From an uncultured Clostridia bacterium (lineage in GTDB: Bacteria; Bacillota; Clostridia; Oscillospirales; CAG-272): a stretch of DNA of 45,964 nt. A program made the position numbers and the translations under genes. This document shows positions 45,838 to 45,964 of the stretch, piece by piece. The stretch spans positions 1 through 45,964 of the forward strand of contig CALYAD010000010.1 of assembly GCA_944393415.1 (NCBI GenBank). Direction: 5' to 3'. Each line of letters opens with the position of its first letter. Positions within the stretch are counted from its first letter, which is position 1. Under the pieces are notes generated by a model. That model was not told the origin of the DNA. It searched no databases and worked only from the letters and a program-made list of their open reading frames with translations.

Positions 45838-45964
45838 GGGGCTGTCGCAATAAGAGCCCCCAAAGAGCAAAAAAGCGGTTGATCTTTACCGAAAGGTATT
45901 GAACAACCGCTTGCTTTGTTGTATAATTGAATTACCAAAAACAAAATACAAGAAAGCAAGGATA
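45838..45964 (+). mobile_element. Start of an insertion sequence, cut by the window edge
   Basis: Begins GGGGCTGTCGCAA, whose inverse ends the element at 1-124. A hairpin GCGGTTGATC/GAACAACCGC (45875-45910) would block read-in from outside, and a promoter follows. The transposase gene itself must lie beyond the window. An IS1182-like identity is a guess from the terminal bases. Confidence 0.6.
45899..45927 (+). promoter_or_regulatory. Probable transposase promoter
   Basis: TTGAAC (45899-45904), 17-base spacer, TATAAT (45922-45927). The -35 box overlaps the right arm of the protective hairpin. Confidence 0.55.

Noticed and set aside
1..45964. CRISPR array
   Set aside because: The only regular repeats are the leader array at 17550 and dispersed hairpin elements; no set of equal direct repeats with unique spacers and no cas gene is present.

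Overview
The window reads as chromosomal DNA of an anaerobic, low-oxygen Bacillota of the class Clostridia. The evidence is the class III ribonucleotide reductase NrdD with its activase NrdG, the spore germination protease Gpr, HPr kinase HprK, an L10-type ribosomal-protein leader, clostridial families such as DUF4364, two DegV proteins, AGGAGG-type ribosome-binding sites and many sigma-A promoters with a 17-base spacer. Genus cannot be fixed from the sequence. Coding DNA is moderately GC-rich, and the spaces between genes are AT-rich and full of small repeats.

Layout: bases 1-124 look like one end of an insertion sequence. Then come thiI-hprK (minus), two tRNAs (Met, Glu), an AraC-GNAT fusion, rplJ-rplL behind an L10 leader (minus), a membrane zinc protease-like protein, rpsO-pnp with a strongly structured 345-base spacer, a nucleoside hydrolase, and a MoxR ATPase / DUF58 / transglutaminase / thiamine pyrophosphokinase run. 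Next are a membrane-anchored Xre regulator, a DegV plus PAP2-like pair, and a minus-strand group (sugar isomerase; aminotransferase, trpS, MraY-like transferase). A plus-strand group follows (membrane protein, zinc-ribbon protein, Gfo/Idh/MocA oxidoreductase, second DegV), then a minus-strand ABC exporter cluster (ATPase, flavodoxin-like protein, two paralogous permeases, lipase-like protein). After that come nrdD, nrdG, dut, a HAD phosphatase and an SPFH-like protein. The window ends with gpr and a small membrane protein (minus), an orphan lipoprotein binding protein, DUF4364, a sigma factor, a zinc-ribbon protein, a small Xre regulator and a 96-residue unknown. The last 127 bases look like the start of an insertion sequence whose terminal repeat matches the one at the left edge.

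How the parts work together: the clearest functional groups are DNA precursor supply (nrdD, nrdG, dut, with two NrdR-like boxes over the nrdD promoter), translation and RNA decay (rplJ/rplL, rpsO, pnp, thiI, trpS, tRNAs), and an export or envelope group (ABC cluster, MoxR-DUF58-transglutaminase, MraY-like).

The least ordinary part of the window is between the genes. One element family carries a short hairpin immediately upstream of a Shine-Dalgarno and start codon. It is present in front of five unrelated genes, its stem differs between copies by paired changes, and it is triplicated in tandem before the Xre membrane regulator. A second family of about 90-360 bp ends in terminator-like hairpins and lies at gene ends. 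A third recurring start-site motif has an ATG abutting the Shine-Dalgarno and a second ATG 12 bases later. The rpsO-pnp spacer can form two mutually exclusive hairpins. These are the candidates for something undescribed; no new protein-based system stands out.
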